From positions 183,501 to 247,500 of the forward strand of contig JAXRKP010000358.1 in assembly GCA_037039925.1 (NCBI GenBank): a stretch of 64,000 nt of DNA. The letters run 5' to 3'. Each line of letters opens with the position of its first letter. Position 1 is the stretch's first letter. The notes below the pieces were generated by a model. The model saw nothing but the letters and a program-made list of their open reading frames with translations, was not told the origin of the DNA and did not search any database. This document shows positions 26,927-37,060 of the stretch, one piece after another. The stretch is from Doris montereyensis. Taxonomy: Eukaryota; Mollusca; Gastropoda; Nudibranchia; Dorididae. The translations under genes were made by a program, and so were the position numbers.

Positions 26927-28284
26927 GGGGGGATGCATCTTGAATATCTTGCCCAAGAAACACAACGTTGGACCTGGCATTGCTAGGATTTAAACTAAGG
27001 ACCTCATGATCCCCAGTCCAGCAGCCTAACCGCTCGGCCACCGATGCCACAAAAAGTGGACAAAACTGAACCAAAAACCTTTCATAAATGGACATCGTAA
27101 CATAATAAAGACAATCTCTGAGCTAGCTGGATTTATACCTGTTGTCGTCATGAATACAAACACAACACTATCAATTTCACCGCGATACTTGTTAACATAA
27201 AAAACTCTTTCTTCGTTAAAAAGAAATGGTTTCAGAAAGTAAAAGCTGATCTTGTATGTATATGTAACAGATCTGATGCGCAATTCACCTTTTAAATTCT
27301 TTGTGGCACGTATCACAGGTAAAGCTTTCATTGCCACTCAAGTGAGTCTGTGTGTGGTAACGCAAACCGGGACCCGAGTTGAAAGTTCTCTCACAAACTG
27401 AGCAGTGAAAGAGGCGTCGCCTTTCATGGCTCGTCATCCTTTGCATTGCATGGTACTCCTGCATGCGCCGCGACTGGACAGGACGACGTTTGAGCACCTG
27501 AAAAAGAGGATATAAATATTTTTTATTTTTAAATTGAAACTGACTACTTTGTTTTACTAGTTTTAGTGAACAAGGAAGCAGCCTGGCATTTGTCTTCAAT
27601 TTAAAAAAAAAAAAAAAAAAGGTTTACTCAAAATCAAAATTCAAAGGATATCATTGGTATGGGATATTTCTATCTTTTGTTATTTCGAGATCTGGATAGT
27701 GTTCAGCTCAAACTTGAGCCTGACTATCCTCACACACAAAATAATACCAGGATAAGAACTACATTCAAACTTTGTTTATTGAATTTGTTTAGTTGAAATT
27801 CACTCTGTTCACCATACCAATATGCAGTGATCTCAGGGTGAATCAAAAGAAGAGACAGTGAGATGACAGACAGGTGAAAAAGTGAAAGGAAAGAAGTAGG
27901 ACATACCAAGAATACCAGCCATCTGTCCACAAAATTTTCTTCAAATGACATTACTAATATGCTATATCTGAATAATACATCATAAAAGACCATGATGGAA
28001 AGGGAAACAAACGGGAAAAGATTGGGAAAAGAACTTAAAAGTCATGGAAGAGGGATGTATCGGAGGCCTCGGAAATAAATACCGCCAACTGGCAGATTGG
28101 CTTTGGATGGAGAGGGTTCATGAAAGGCTATCAAAACACCCCATTGTTACGGAGATATTTATATGTGTATAGCTATATACATGTGCGTGTGTGTGTGTGT
28201 GTGTGTGTGTGAATGTGTATTTATAAATATAAAGAAAAACAGTTTTCTATTTGTTTGTTTTGGGTTTTTTTCTCAAGCGACATT

Positions 28285-28326
<42 letters not shown>

Positions 28327-30324
28327 CATACATATAACACATATTATACATACATAGATGAATGGATGAATGGTTATATATAGATAGTTAGATGGATTTA
28401 TATTGCTTTGATTGAATGCAATGCCCACTGTTGTGCTGGAACATGCTTCATCCATGAGTTCACCTGTAAAAGTTTGTATGTCACGAATTTTAGTACTACA
28501 TACAATTTACTACCTGTTTTTTATGTGTTGTTATGTCATCGTGATAATACCAAATTTCTCCGTTCAGGAACAAATAAAGGGTTCTGATTCTGATTCTCAT
28601 TCTCCTTGATTTCCAGGAAAGGATGATGATGATAATGATGAAAATGATGATGATATGATAATAATGATGGTTAATCCATTGAAAAGAAACAAAAATTTTT
28701 TTTTTTGGTTTCATTATAATGGAAGAAGATTGTAGGAACATCCTGTGAATGCTTTCACTTGAAGTTTTGTTTCAAGGCTATATTTTTTTTTAAATGAATT
28801 CATTTGCTTTGATTTTACCCACATCCACAACTGAGACGATCTCAAGGATTCTATAATTTTGCCCGGACTGCCCCGGAAACAGCCAAGGGACCGTTAAAAC
28901 TGCAGTGTTGTGATACGCAAATGGGACCTCCTTTTCATCGACGGGACTAGGTGTCGATCCACCCACCTAGATCAGATTGTGTTTTTACCATATATATATA
29001 TATATAAAAAAAACTCAAGAAAAAAAGTTCAAATTGTTGGACACAAACCTACTACCAAGGCCGACACCTTGCCTCTAGACCACTGAGTTTTCTGAGGGCT
29101 ATGAACTTTCCGATTAAGATGGAGGACTCCAACAAATATATATAGAATATATGAAATTTGTAACAATATACAGATAGACAAACAGATAGTCAAACAAGAC
29201 TCGAATGGTCACAAAGGGTAGGCCTATTTATGGATAGCAAAGTCAACTTTATTGACGGACGGCTGACAAAGAGTATGCCCAAGAGACTACTTGGTCAAAC
29301 GTTCTCTTGCCTCTTGAGCTGAGTGCTGGAAGAATTAAAACCAGTCTAAAGATATAAATATATTAAAAAGTACATAACAAACTATATTAAATATATCCAC
29401 AAATATTATGACGACGACGACGACGACAATGATGATGCTGATGATGCTGATGCTGATGATGATGATGATGATGGGGTGGTGGCGTGCAGTGGTGGGGATG
29501 ATACTTTATTTACCTAAATTTTAAAGACAGACAAAAAGAAGAAAAGCTTACTCCACGCTGCAACCATTTTACCTAAGTACAGTAAGACTTGAGGCGCCAG
29601 TGGCTCATTAGGTGGAGCGTCGCACTATCATGCAAGGAGGCCTGAGATCGATTCCCAGTTCGGGCACATTTTTCTGGCCCTCCTGTCGACCCAGCAGCAA
29701 AATGGGTAGCTAGGTCTTTTCAGACTCGGTGAAAGTAAAAGCAGTGTGGAAAGCAATGGCAAACTACCACACTATGCCGTATCATGCCTAGGAAAAATCA
29801 GGACTCGACTCCTGATTCTCTTACGCTCAACTCTAGGGTATTTTCTTTTTACCTTACTTTTACTTTATAGTGAGACTTTAAAACAAACTGACAACAGAAA
29901 TCAAACTAGGCCGATGCACTCCAAGACCTCAAAAGCAAAAATTAAACATACATTCCATAACTAAAAATGTCTAAAATGTAAACATGTACAACTTGTTTTA
30001 CATGAAAATGATGCGCACTGACAGTGCTTCCCAGTAATTAAGTTTATCAGTTTTAATGAATACATTAAACACTTTTTTTTCTTCAAACCCTCCAAAATGA
30101 TATAATTGAAAGTTTTTCTATATTATATATATACCTGTTCATGCATGGATGAAGGAGGACCACCATCAGTAGTGTCTCCTCCTCACTATCCTCCTCATCT
30201 TCTTCCTGATCCTCCACATCGTTGTTTTCTTCGTCCTTGTCGCTCACCCCTTGTCCTTTCGGCAACTGGCCCTCCCCTGGTGGCCCCAGGCCGTGGCCGT
30301 TCTTCCTGCGTTCAACTCTTCCTC
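21273..30324 (-). CDS. HBP1-like: HBP1-like zinc-finger/HMG-box transcription factor gene (7 exons, 5' end missing)
   Basis: Seven exons on the minus strand join with compatible phases: 30324-30135, 27497-27289, 25352-25270, 23741-23599, 22783-22733, 21891-21734 and 21424-21273. Allowing for three single-base deficits they encode about 328 residues and a natural stop. Order of parts: acidic region, C2H2 finger, C2HC finger, LANIAT motif, S-A-V..LSTMA linker, HMG box, NPDCWKRK end. The LANIAT, S-A-V..S-M-A and NPDCWKRK motifs and the box itself match vertebrate HBP1, a nuclear DNA-binding regulator of proliferation genes. That function is known for the family and only inferred here. Vertebrate HBP1 is about 514 residues, has an AXH domain and has no zinc finger that I know of. 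No start codon lies in the open frame of the first exon found, so at least one upstream exon is missing. Confidence 0.72.
21734..21891 (-). CDS. HBP1-like: Exon F: N-terminal half of the HMG box
   Basis: Acceptor gtgttttggcacag, donor AATAACAG before gtataat; 158 bases. A basic, Gln-rich lead (RSTQSRRLKAGQDDRGGQ) precedes the box: KSKRPMNGFLLFAQKNRAAF, then NKMYSLNNR. RPMN-x-F-hydrophobic-LFA is the hallmark of sequence-specific HMG boxes and is close to HBP1 (RPMNAFMLFAKKYR). Met-Asn at the start of helix 1 is the DNA-intercalating wedge in this class. The box is interrupted after two bases of the Arg codon and is completed by exon G. Confidence 0.9.
22733..22783 (-). CDS. HBP1-like: Exon E: short linker exon before the HMG box
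   Basis: Reads FDSPEKSAVMALSTMAQ and ends at a good donor (GCACAG before gtaagat). The S-A-V..L-S-x-M-A core resembles the segment that follows the AXH domain in vertebrate HBP1. The obvious acceptor (tttttgtcctcag, ending at 22797) would add 13 bases and put a TGA in frame after exon D. A second AG thirteen bases downstream (gacgatcag) keeps phase 0 and is the start used here. With that choice the exon is 51 bases, exactly 17 codons. Confidence 0.7.
22797..23598 (-). other. Intron between exons D and E
   Basis: About 0.8 kb of non-coding sequence. A donor-like caggtactg at about 23282-23290 is preceded by a short open stretch, but no reading of it fits the flanking phases. Nothing resembling an AXH domain can be read. 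Confidence 0.5.
22855..22905 (-). repeat. tRNA-like SINE remnant in the D-E intron
   Basis: The minus strand reads gtctcgcaaccaaaagattg followed by caggttcaag, which resembles an anticodon arm and B box. No A box is preserved. Confidence 0.35.
23599..23741 (-). CDS. HBP1-like: Exon D: LANIAT-motif exon
   Basis: Acceptor gcgttgacaaag (weak pyrimidine tract), donor GCGGGG before gtaaac; 143 bases, of which two complete the codon from exon C, followed by 47 codons. It encodes SRIPRPLTLPGAQ, then LMELANIATGPQSPLL, then a polar tail ending QWNRSAG. The central motif closely matches a conserved N-terminal segment of vertebrate HBP1 (LTELANIATSPQSPL, from memory), an independent link to that family besides the HMG box. 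A second frame is also open for most of the exon but lacks the motif. The exon leaves in phase 0. Confidence 0.8.
24367..24383 (+). repeat. Poly-G tract
   Basis: Seventeen consecutive G on the plus strand, inside the C-D intron. One of several such tracts in the window. Confidence 0.97.
24536..24620 (-). repeat. tRNA-like SINE remnant
   Basis: The minus strand shows aaaatcaggaggtcttgggt and then ttaaatcctag, a decayed B-box region similar in layout to family C heads. Confidence 0.4.
24676..25141. mobile_element. MITE 1 (TA target duplication, 466 bp)
   Basis: Terminal inverted repeats: left cagtggtatcagcctaagaa, right (complement) cagtggtgtcggcctaagaa, matching at 18 of 20 bases. Both ends are flanked by TA (24674-24675 and 25142-25143). 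This is typical of non-autonomous elements mobilised by pogo/Tigger or other Tc1/mariner transposases. Open frames inside do not resemble a transposase. It sits in the C-D intron of the HBP1-like gene. Confidence 0.88.
25270..25352 (-). CDS. HBP1-like: Exon C: second half of C2HC zinc finger
   Basis: This 83-base exon lies between an acceptor (aaccctacccag) and a donor (AAG before gtcaga). Joined to exon B it completes a Ser codon and reads SNNGLKYHRKKNRCQGYP. This finishes the second finger as C-x2-C-x12-H-x5-C, with Leu in the hydrophobic position. The exact completion of finger spacing across the splice is the strongest evidence that B and C belong together. The tail (SSTASLNDSQ) is polar. 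The exon ends after one base of a codon, which fits exon D. It sits between two MITEs (24676-25141 and 25604-26140), so this part of the gene has been a repeated insertion target. Confidence 0.8.
25604..26140. mobile_element. MITE 2 (TA target duplication, 537 bp)
   Basis: Terminal inverted repeats: left cagtcgactcctgttaatcg, right (complement) cagtcggctccggtttatcg, followed on both sides by a further caac. TA flanks both ends (25602-25603 and 26141-26142). An internal sub-terminal copy of the motif (gttgcgattatctg, about 25648-25661) lies just inside the left end. No transposase frame. Located in the B-C intron. Confidence 0.88.
26551..26645 (-). repeat. Family A SINE-like copy
   Basis: Contains ccatatgtggtgatctctgg, ggaaacagcaagatggaaga and gaatgaaaggagccc. 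It lies in the B-C intron in the same orientation as the gene. Confidence 0.75.
26707..27052 (-). repeat. Family C SINE with internal (GT)n expansion
   Basis: The minus strand has the same tRNA-like head as 13647-13930 (ggccgagcggttaggctgct) with a decayed B box, and a tail with aaactgggataatctccggc. The body is split by about 25 GT repeats at 26874-26924, exactly after cacctgggtagag. It may extend the downstream exon region with short open frames, which I consider spurious. Confidence 0.85.
27289..27497 (-). CDS. HBP1-like: Exon B: C2H2 zinc finger and first half of a C2HC finger
   Basis: Acceptor ctctttttcag, donor AAAAG before gtgaat; 209 bases, entering in phase 0 and leaving after two bases of a codon. 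Residues 1-30 are basic (VLKRRPVQSRRMQEYHAMQR and on). A finger follows: C32-x2-C35-x12-H48-x3-H52, with hydrophobics F39 and L45 at the usual places (sequence CSVCERTF, GLRYHTQTH). A linker (LSGNESFT) leads into C61-x2-C64 and HKEFK, half of a second finger whose His lies in exon C. Spacing and core residues are canonical for DNA-binding C2H2 fingers. I cannot assign the finger pair to a named family. Confidence 0.85.
27780..27935 (-). repeat. Family A SINE-like copy
   Basis: Well-preserved copy in the A-B intron: ttgaaattcactctgttcac, tatgcagtgatctcagggtg, then gtgaaaggaaagaagtagga and cataccaagaataccagcc. Confidence 0.8.
28185..28326. repeat. (GT)n and (GATA)n microsatellites
   Basis: A GT run at 28185-28211 and about ten GATA units at 28286-28325, in the A-B intron. 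Confidence 0.95.
28798..29100 (-). repeat. Family B SINE-like copy
   Basis: On the plus strand: gattttacccacatccacaa, ctgagacgatctcaagg, attttgcccggactgcccc, aaacagccaagggaccg, cgatccacccacctag and a decayed tRNA-like end (ccgacaccttgcctctagac). Interrupted by a short (AT)n. Reads 5' to 3' on the minus strand. Confidence 0.75.
29590..29870 (+). repeat. Family D tRNA-derived SINE
   Basis: The tRNA-like head on the plus strand has an A-box-like gtggctcattaggtggagc and a B-box-like gagatcgattccc. The body contains gtgtggaaagcaatggcaaa and ctaccacactatgcc, and the element ends in a T-rich tail. The family is not named here. It lies in the A-B intron, antisense to the gene. Confidence 0.75.
30135..30324 (-). 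CDS. HBP1-like: Exon A: acidic/charged exon of HBP1-like gene
   Basis: The exon follows a good acceptor (tgtcttttcag) and ends at AACAG before gtatat. It opens with two bases of a split codon, then reads a basic stretch (VERRKNGHG), a Gly/Pro/Gln stretch, and a strongly acidic run of Asp/Glu (DEENNDVEDQEEDEEDSEEE). In the same frame the last 14 codons read as an unlikely hydrophobic tail and end out of phase with the next exon. One base added in the GAG-rich stretch near 30176-30180 gives instead DTTDGGPPSSMHEQ, ending in phase 0, exactly what exon B needs. This suggests a single-base deletion. Acidic runs are common in transcriptional regulators. No Met occurs in the main frame, so translation starts further upstream. 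Confidence 0.65.
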
Positions 30325-30359
30325 CTGAAAAGACATGTTACCAGATAGAAGTCTTAAAT

Positions 30360-30835
30360 GTCTGTACAATAAAACAAATTAATCAGTAACAGAATAAATG
30401 ATCCAATCACTAACACAATAAATGGTTAAATCACTAACACAATAAACGAGTCAATCACTAACACAATGAAAAGATTCAATCAGTAACTCAATAACTGATG
30501 AAATCAGTAGCACAATAAGTCATTTAGTAACTAACCCATCAAATGATTCAATTACTCACATAATAAAAGATTCAATCAGTAACACAATGAATTATTTAAT
30601 CAATAACACAACAACTGATTCAATCAGTAACACAATTAATGATTCAATCAGTAACACAATAACTGATTCAATCAGTAACACAATTAATGATTCAATCAGT
30701 AACACAATTAATGATTCAATTAACACAATAACTGATTCAATCAGTAACACAATTAATGATTCAATCAGTAACACAATTAATGACTCAATCAGTAACACAA
30801 TAAATAATTTGATCACTAACACACAAAAATGATTC
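30360..30835 (+). repeat. 24-bp minisatellite
   Basis: About 20 units of gattcaatcagtaacacaat plus four variable bases, regular from 30590 to 30800 and degraded at the left. It begins 36 bp upstream of the exon A acceptor. The unit is eight codons and gives repeat peptides (DSISNTIN) that I treat as artefacts. Confidence 0.93.
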
Positions 30836-30976
30836 TATAAGTTACACAATAGTGAAATAGTTTTAAATACATAAACCAAAGAAACGAAACATTACGTTGA
30901 ATGCACCTCTCTGTTTAAATAGAAGAAATGGGCATTGGTGCTGAGTCAGTCAGTTTAAATTTAATGTAAAAGTGGA

Positions 30977-31105
<129 letters not shown>

Positions 31106-31397
31106 CCCTATTTATCTATCTTGTTTATTTCTCTTTCTTTCACACATTGTATTTTCTCACTGTCTCACTCGTCCATACACTCTCTTTCCCCACTCTGTTT
31201 ATCTACATGTCTCCTCTACTGCCCCCTTCCTTTCTCTCCACTCTGACTGGTTGTATCCGTTTGACACCATTTTCCACTTTATTCCATGCATAATATCTGA
31301 GCAGTCTTGACATACGACTCCTTTCCTGTAATTTCCAATCAAAGCTTTATCTCTGAAAGTTGGCACCGACACGTGTCAAACATGACCTTCATACAAC

Positions 31398-31735
<338 letters not shown>

Positions 31736-31794
31736 TGTTTATGAGTTTATCACATATTATGTGACCAGTATCATGCACAAGAACTGAGTAACAA

Positions 31795-32215
31795 TCTGAA
31801 TCTGACACACAGTGCCGGCGGCCCGTGCCGCGATAACGCGTGGATGACGAGATGATGCAATCGTTACACACACGTCAAGTTGTCCTTGAAACGAACAGTG
31901 CACGGCACGAGCGGTGATCAGTGACAACACGGCGGTTTGCACACTCGTTACACTTCGATGGCTAAATAAATGGCGTCAGCGAATGGGCACTGACCCCTTT
32001 CCACAGCCATGCCCCTACCGAGGTCAAATTGTGACGTTAGGGGATGAAGTGTGGTGGCGAGGAGAGACAAGACGAGGGTGGTGGTGGCTTCACTGCCAGA
32101 AATAGAGAAGCGTGCCGTGTGCAATGGCCTCTGACCTTTCAGTTCGCGTGCTTCGGTTGTTTCCCTCGACTACGGGACTTCCATGAGCAAGCTAGCGGGT
32201 AATCCCAGAAACGAA
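31795..32215 (-). promoter_or_regulatory. GC-rich stretch, candidate 5' region of the HBP1-like gene
   Basis: Richer in G, C and CpG than its surroundings (for example ccgtgccgcgataacgcg near 31818-31840). It lies 1.5-1.9 kb upstream of exon A, where at least one earlier exon must be. Donor-like sites exist on the minus strand, but none gives a convincing coding exon. A shorter CpG-rich patch is at 32998-33020. Confidence 0.25.
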
Positions 32216-32288
32216 ACTGTGATTAGATTTTCAACTAGCGCTGCAGAACGATGCTATTTTACTCAATAAAATCTCACATTACGAGAAC

Positions 32289-32340
<52 letters not shown>

Positions 32341-34790
32341 CGGAGGCATTGACAGGGGTAGAAGTAGAAGCAGATAACATTCTATCATGTTGATTCTGAT
32401 CACATGATATTATAAATATAGATCTAAACTATTTGGCACACGAGGACCATATATTAAAGTTGTTTCAGGACTTCATATAAAAGTGTCACTAGATCTAGGC
32501 CTATCCTAGTAATATAATACAAATCTGACCTATCATTACCAAAAATTGACCATATCATACCATTTCTGAAACTGTTATAGATCTAGTAATAAATCGGTAT
32601 CTTTAATTCATGACATACATTATAATTGTACTTTCTTACTTCATCTCTTTCTTACATACTGGTATTTACCCGCATACTAATGATTTTGCTATTAATCAAT
32701 CAATTAATCAATATATTAATTAACTAACATGTGCTCATAACCACACACTATCGTAATCTAAAAACACTTTGGTAGCCTTCAGTCAGCATTTCCTCTCATT
32801 GGTGAAATACAACAGCTCCACATTTTCCTCCAATCAAAGTCTAACTCTAACAAGTCGTCCGCTGCTGATCGAATATACCCAGATTCGATGTTGCTGGATG
32901 ATGAGTGCCTTATTATTATTATTATTATTATTATCATCATCATTAAACAGAAGAATAAGAGAAGATAATATATGCTCACGGCTAAGATCTTTGAAAGTGC
33001 GACGCGCGCCGTCGTAGGAGCTCCAACTTTCATTTTGCCAAGTTTCGATAGGACAGTGTGTTACTTTGTTAGATTGACCCCACCCCACCCTGTCTCTCGC
33101 TCACACACACACACACACACACACACGCTTTCCTTCTTTTCAAATACACACGCACAATCATAGTCATAAGCTGTACCGATGAAAAGGGGAAGGGAACGAC
33201 ACCGACACATACACACACACACAAACACCCTTTATACCTACCAGCACCAGCCTTTCCACCACCTAGATAGGACATTTGTAAAATCCACGCTTATTCGTGC
33301 TTAGCATAGTGGTAATCGAACTCAGCACACATACAGCAGGTATCCCTGTTGGGGCATTTACAACGTCTACCTGCCTAGACAGCCAACGCGTTAGTACATG
33401 CATCATTATCATCATAATGTGCCTCAAACCTATGGTAGGTTTGTAGGCCCATCGCTATCTCATGCGATAAAAAAGCGTGGAATGAAGGGCCAATAAAAAA
33501 AAAAAGAGTAAGGCATGTCAAAATTCAAAAGAATCAAAAAATATTTTTAGTTTTACGTTTTCTTCATGACTTGAATGCTTCACCAGCGAGGAAGCAATAA
33601 ACAAAAAACAAGACACCCCTCCCACTCCAACAAAAATACCCCAAAACAAACTCAACAGTAACCAAACACACTGCCCCTCAAAACCAGCAAAACATCCCAA
33701 ATACAAAAACCAACGAACCCCCTACAAAAAAAACAAACCCACACACACAAACAAACAACTCCTACTAATCAAAAATAAAAATCTAACAACAAAATACAAA
33801 ATCAACTCCATCAACTAAAACATTTTTTTTAAAAATCCCACAGCAATAAAAACACAAATGCCGTACCCTGCAACAACAAAAGAAAACGACAAAAGGAAAA
33901 AAAAACAACACAACAGCGCTAGGTATTTCCTTCAATGGTCCTGTTTACCCAATCAGACAAAAATAAACAATAAAAGCCAAAGCGAAAGTCAACGTCGATT
34001 TTCTCATGCAAAATTATGCGTGCAGCACCTGTCACCCCCGATGTGTTGGAATAATAATATTAAGGCAAGTACATGACCGCTTCACTCCCACTCCCATTCA
34101 CACAGATACCAAAAACAAAACAAAAAAGCCAATACATACATAGCATACCTGAAAAATCAATGATTAGAATTAGATAGAGGCATTTATTGAATGTGGCCAC
34201 AGTGCATTGTATCATGAGATTTTTTTACTAGAAGAACGTGATGATGTGACAGAAAGGCAAGCAAAAGGATCATAAAAGCAAGAGATAGTACGTACTGTAC
34301 TACTCCAAACCGTTACACCATTTATTTTTTACATTTTTTATTTATTTACACTTGTCCCCTGCGTATTCGATCCTTGTTTCATAATAGTACGATTCTCAGG
34401 AAGAAACTGACTGAAGTCTTATTAATATCTTCAATTCATAGGACGATTATTTATTAGTATTAAATCTACCCAACGTCTGTTTTGTTTCATGTTAAATGTT
34501 ATTTCCTGGTTCCAGTGGGGCTTTGCATTTTAGTCCAGGTCACTCTTTGAGCTTAGGGTAGGAGGCCTGATAACTACTAGGTACACAACATGACGACATA
34601 AAGTACAAGTCATATGACCTCCGTGTTTTTAAGTCAATCGTCGATAGCAGCAGCACATGAATAATAATTTATGGTCTTGTCCTGGGAAGCTAGAACGAAG
34701 AGGATGGGGAGCAAATTAATTAACATGAGTTGTGAGGTTCGGTCGTCGTCTTGCATGTCCCCACTAAGACTAAGATGTGCACCGTACACA
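32216..34790. other. Non-coding sequence with microsatellites
   Basis: Contains (GA)n at 32289-32338, (TTA)n near 32910-32935, (CA)n at 33100-33126 and 33208-33226, a possible tRNA-like remnant at 33290-33370, and an A/C-rich stretch at 33590-33920 almost free of G. No exon identified. Confidence 0.5.
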
Positions 34791-34839
34791 AGAATCAAAC
34801 ACTCACATACCTATAAGGATATTTCTTGTGCTCTCTTGA

Positions 34840-37060
34840 CAAGACTTTCTCTTACAATGGAGATTTCATGTGTTCCCTTGATCTACACTATGTGACTTTC
34901 TCTTACAATGGAGATTATATATGCTCCTTTGATCTACACTATGTGACTTTCTCTTACAATGGGAAATTACAATAAGTGACTCCTTTGATCAGAACAACTA
35001 CGTGACTTTCTCTTACAATTGACAAAAGCATCTAGAATGTGACTTTCTTCGTATTATTTCTCTTACAATGGAGATTACATGTGTTCCCTTGATCTACACT
35101 ATGTGACTTTCTCTTACAATGGAGAATACAATGATATGCTCCCTTGATCTACACTATGTGACTTTCTCTTACAATGGAGAATACAATGATATGCTCCTTT
35201 GATCTACACTATGTGACTTTCTGGAGAATACAATTGACAAGCACTATGTGACTTCCTCTTACAATGGAGATTACATGTGCTCCCTTGATCTACACTATGT
35301 GACTTTCTCTTACAATGGAGATTACAATGATATGTACTCCCTGATCTACACTATGTGACTTTCTCTTACAAAATGGAAATATGACAATGATATGACAACT
35401 CCACTGATAAAGACAGAACAAACACGTGACTTTCTCTCATAACCCTTCGTCAGACAATATCTAGAATCTAGACTGTGGCTCCTTGTGATTATTTCTATTA
35501 CAATGGAGATTTCATGTGTTCCCTTGATCTACACTAAGTGACTTTGTCTTACAATGGAGAAAAATGATATGTTTCCTTGATCTACACTATGTGACTTTCT
35601 CTTACAATGGAGGATTAATGATTTTACTCTCTTGATCTACACTTAGTGACTTTTCTTACAATGGAGAATACAATGATATGTACTGCCTTGATCTACATTA
35701 CGTGACTTGTCTCTAAATGGGATTACTAACACCTTCTTGCTATCTCGACCTATGGACGTGATGTATCTCTAGAATGGGTATTACTAACACCTTCTTGCTA
35801 TCTTGACCTTTATTACGTGATGTATCTAGAATGAGTATTACTAACACCTTCTTGCTATCTTGACCTATATGACGTGATGTATCTCTAGAATGGGTATTAC
35901 TAATTTATGTTTGCTACCTTGATCTACATTATGTGACTTGTCTCTACACTGGGTATAACTTTTATTTTAACTTCCTCCTTGCTATCTTTGACCTATAATG
36001 GGTATTATGATTTTGTGCCTTGATCTCATTGTGACTTTCTCTACACTGGGTATTACTAACACCTTCTTGCTATCTTGACCTATATTACGTGATGTATCTC
36101 TAGAATGGGTATTACTAACACCTTCTTGCTATCTTGACCTTTATTACGTGATGTATCTCTAGTATTACTAACACCTTACATGATTTGCTATCTTGACCTA
36201 CATTACGTGATGTATCTCTAGAATGGGTATTACTAATTTACTGTTTGCTACCTTGGGATACCTTGTGTTCTCTTCATCTACTACACTTGGGTATCCTCCT
36301 CCTATAAAGGGGGGACTACTTGTGCTCTTGACCTACACTATATGATTTTGGATTTCTTGTGCTTTCTTTACCTTTTATTACATAGCTCTCTTGTCTTCTA
36401 TGTACACTATGGGTCATTTTGCTTTTTTCACAGTGGGGACAACTTTTATACTATGTCATTATGACTTTTTTTTATTAATACAATGGGGATTACTAACTTA
36501 CTTTTAGTTACTCTCTTCACCTACACTTCGTTACACTGAGATGTTATTATCATTTTTATACAACGGGGATACCTTGTGTTCTCTTCACCTACATTATGTA
36601 ACGTTCTCCTACAATGAGGATAACTGTGCTCTCTTGACCTACACTTAGTGGCTTTCACTTACATGTGCTCTCTTGCAATGGTACACTATACTATGTGACT
36701 TTGTTCTCTACAACATGGGTTGCTTGTGCTCTCTTGACCTACACTAAAACTAAGTGACTTTTCCCCACAATGAGCAGTATTTATGCTCTCTTCACCCATA
36801 CTATGATAATTTTTTTTTAAATCCAACAATGGGGAATTTTATGCTTCTTTGACCTTCACCTTGTGACATTCTTCTATAATGGGGATTACGTGTGAACCCT
36901 TGATCTACACATTATGACTTTTTCTCCTACATTAACTTGTGCTCTCTTGACCTACACAACTGTCAACTACAATATTACTTTGTTACTTTCCCTTACAAAG
37001 GAATGGTATTTACTTCCTAAACGTATGCAATAATACTTTTTCCTTACAGCGACAACGATT
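34840..37060 (+). repeat. Degenerate minisatellite, successive unit types of 50-60 bp
   Basis: From 34840 to about 35690 the unit is roughly 52 bp (cttgatctacactatgtgac, then tttctcttacaatggagatt). From 35690 to 36260 it changes to about 59 bp (gggtattactaacaccttct, tgctatcttgacc, tacgtgatgtatctctagaa). From 36260 to 37060 only scattered pieces remain (ctctcttgacctacact, acaatggggat). All types share the ttgaNctacattatgtgac core, so they look like one family at different stages. Confidence 0.85.

Noticed and set aside
32772..33033. Candidate first exon (ATG near 33033, donor-like gtgagc near 32978) for the HBP1-like gene
   Set aside because: It ends in phase 0, which would force exon A into a frame that stops. 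Not supported without transcript data.
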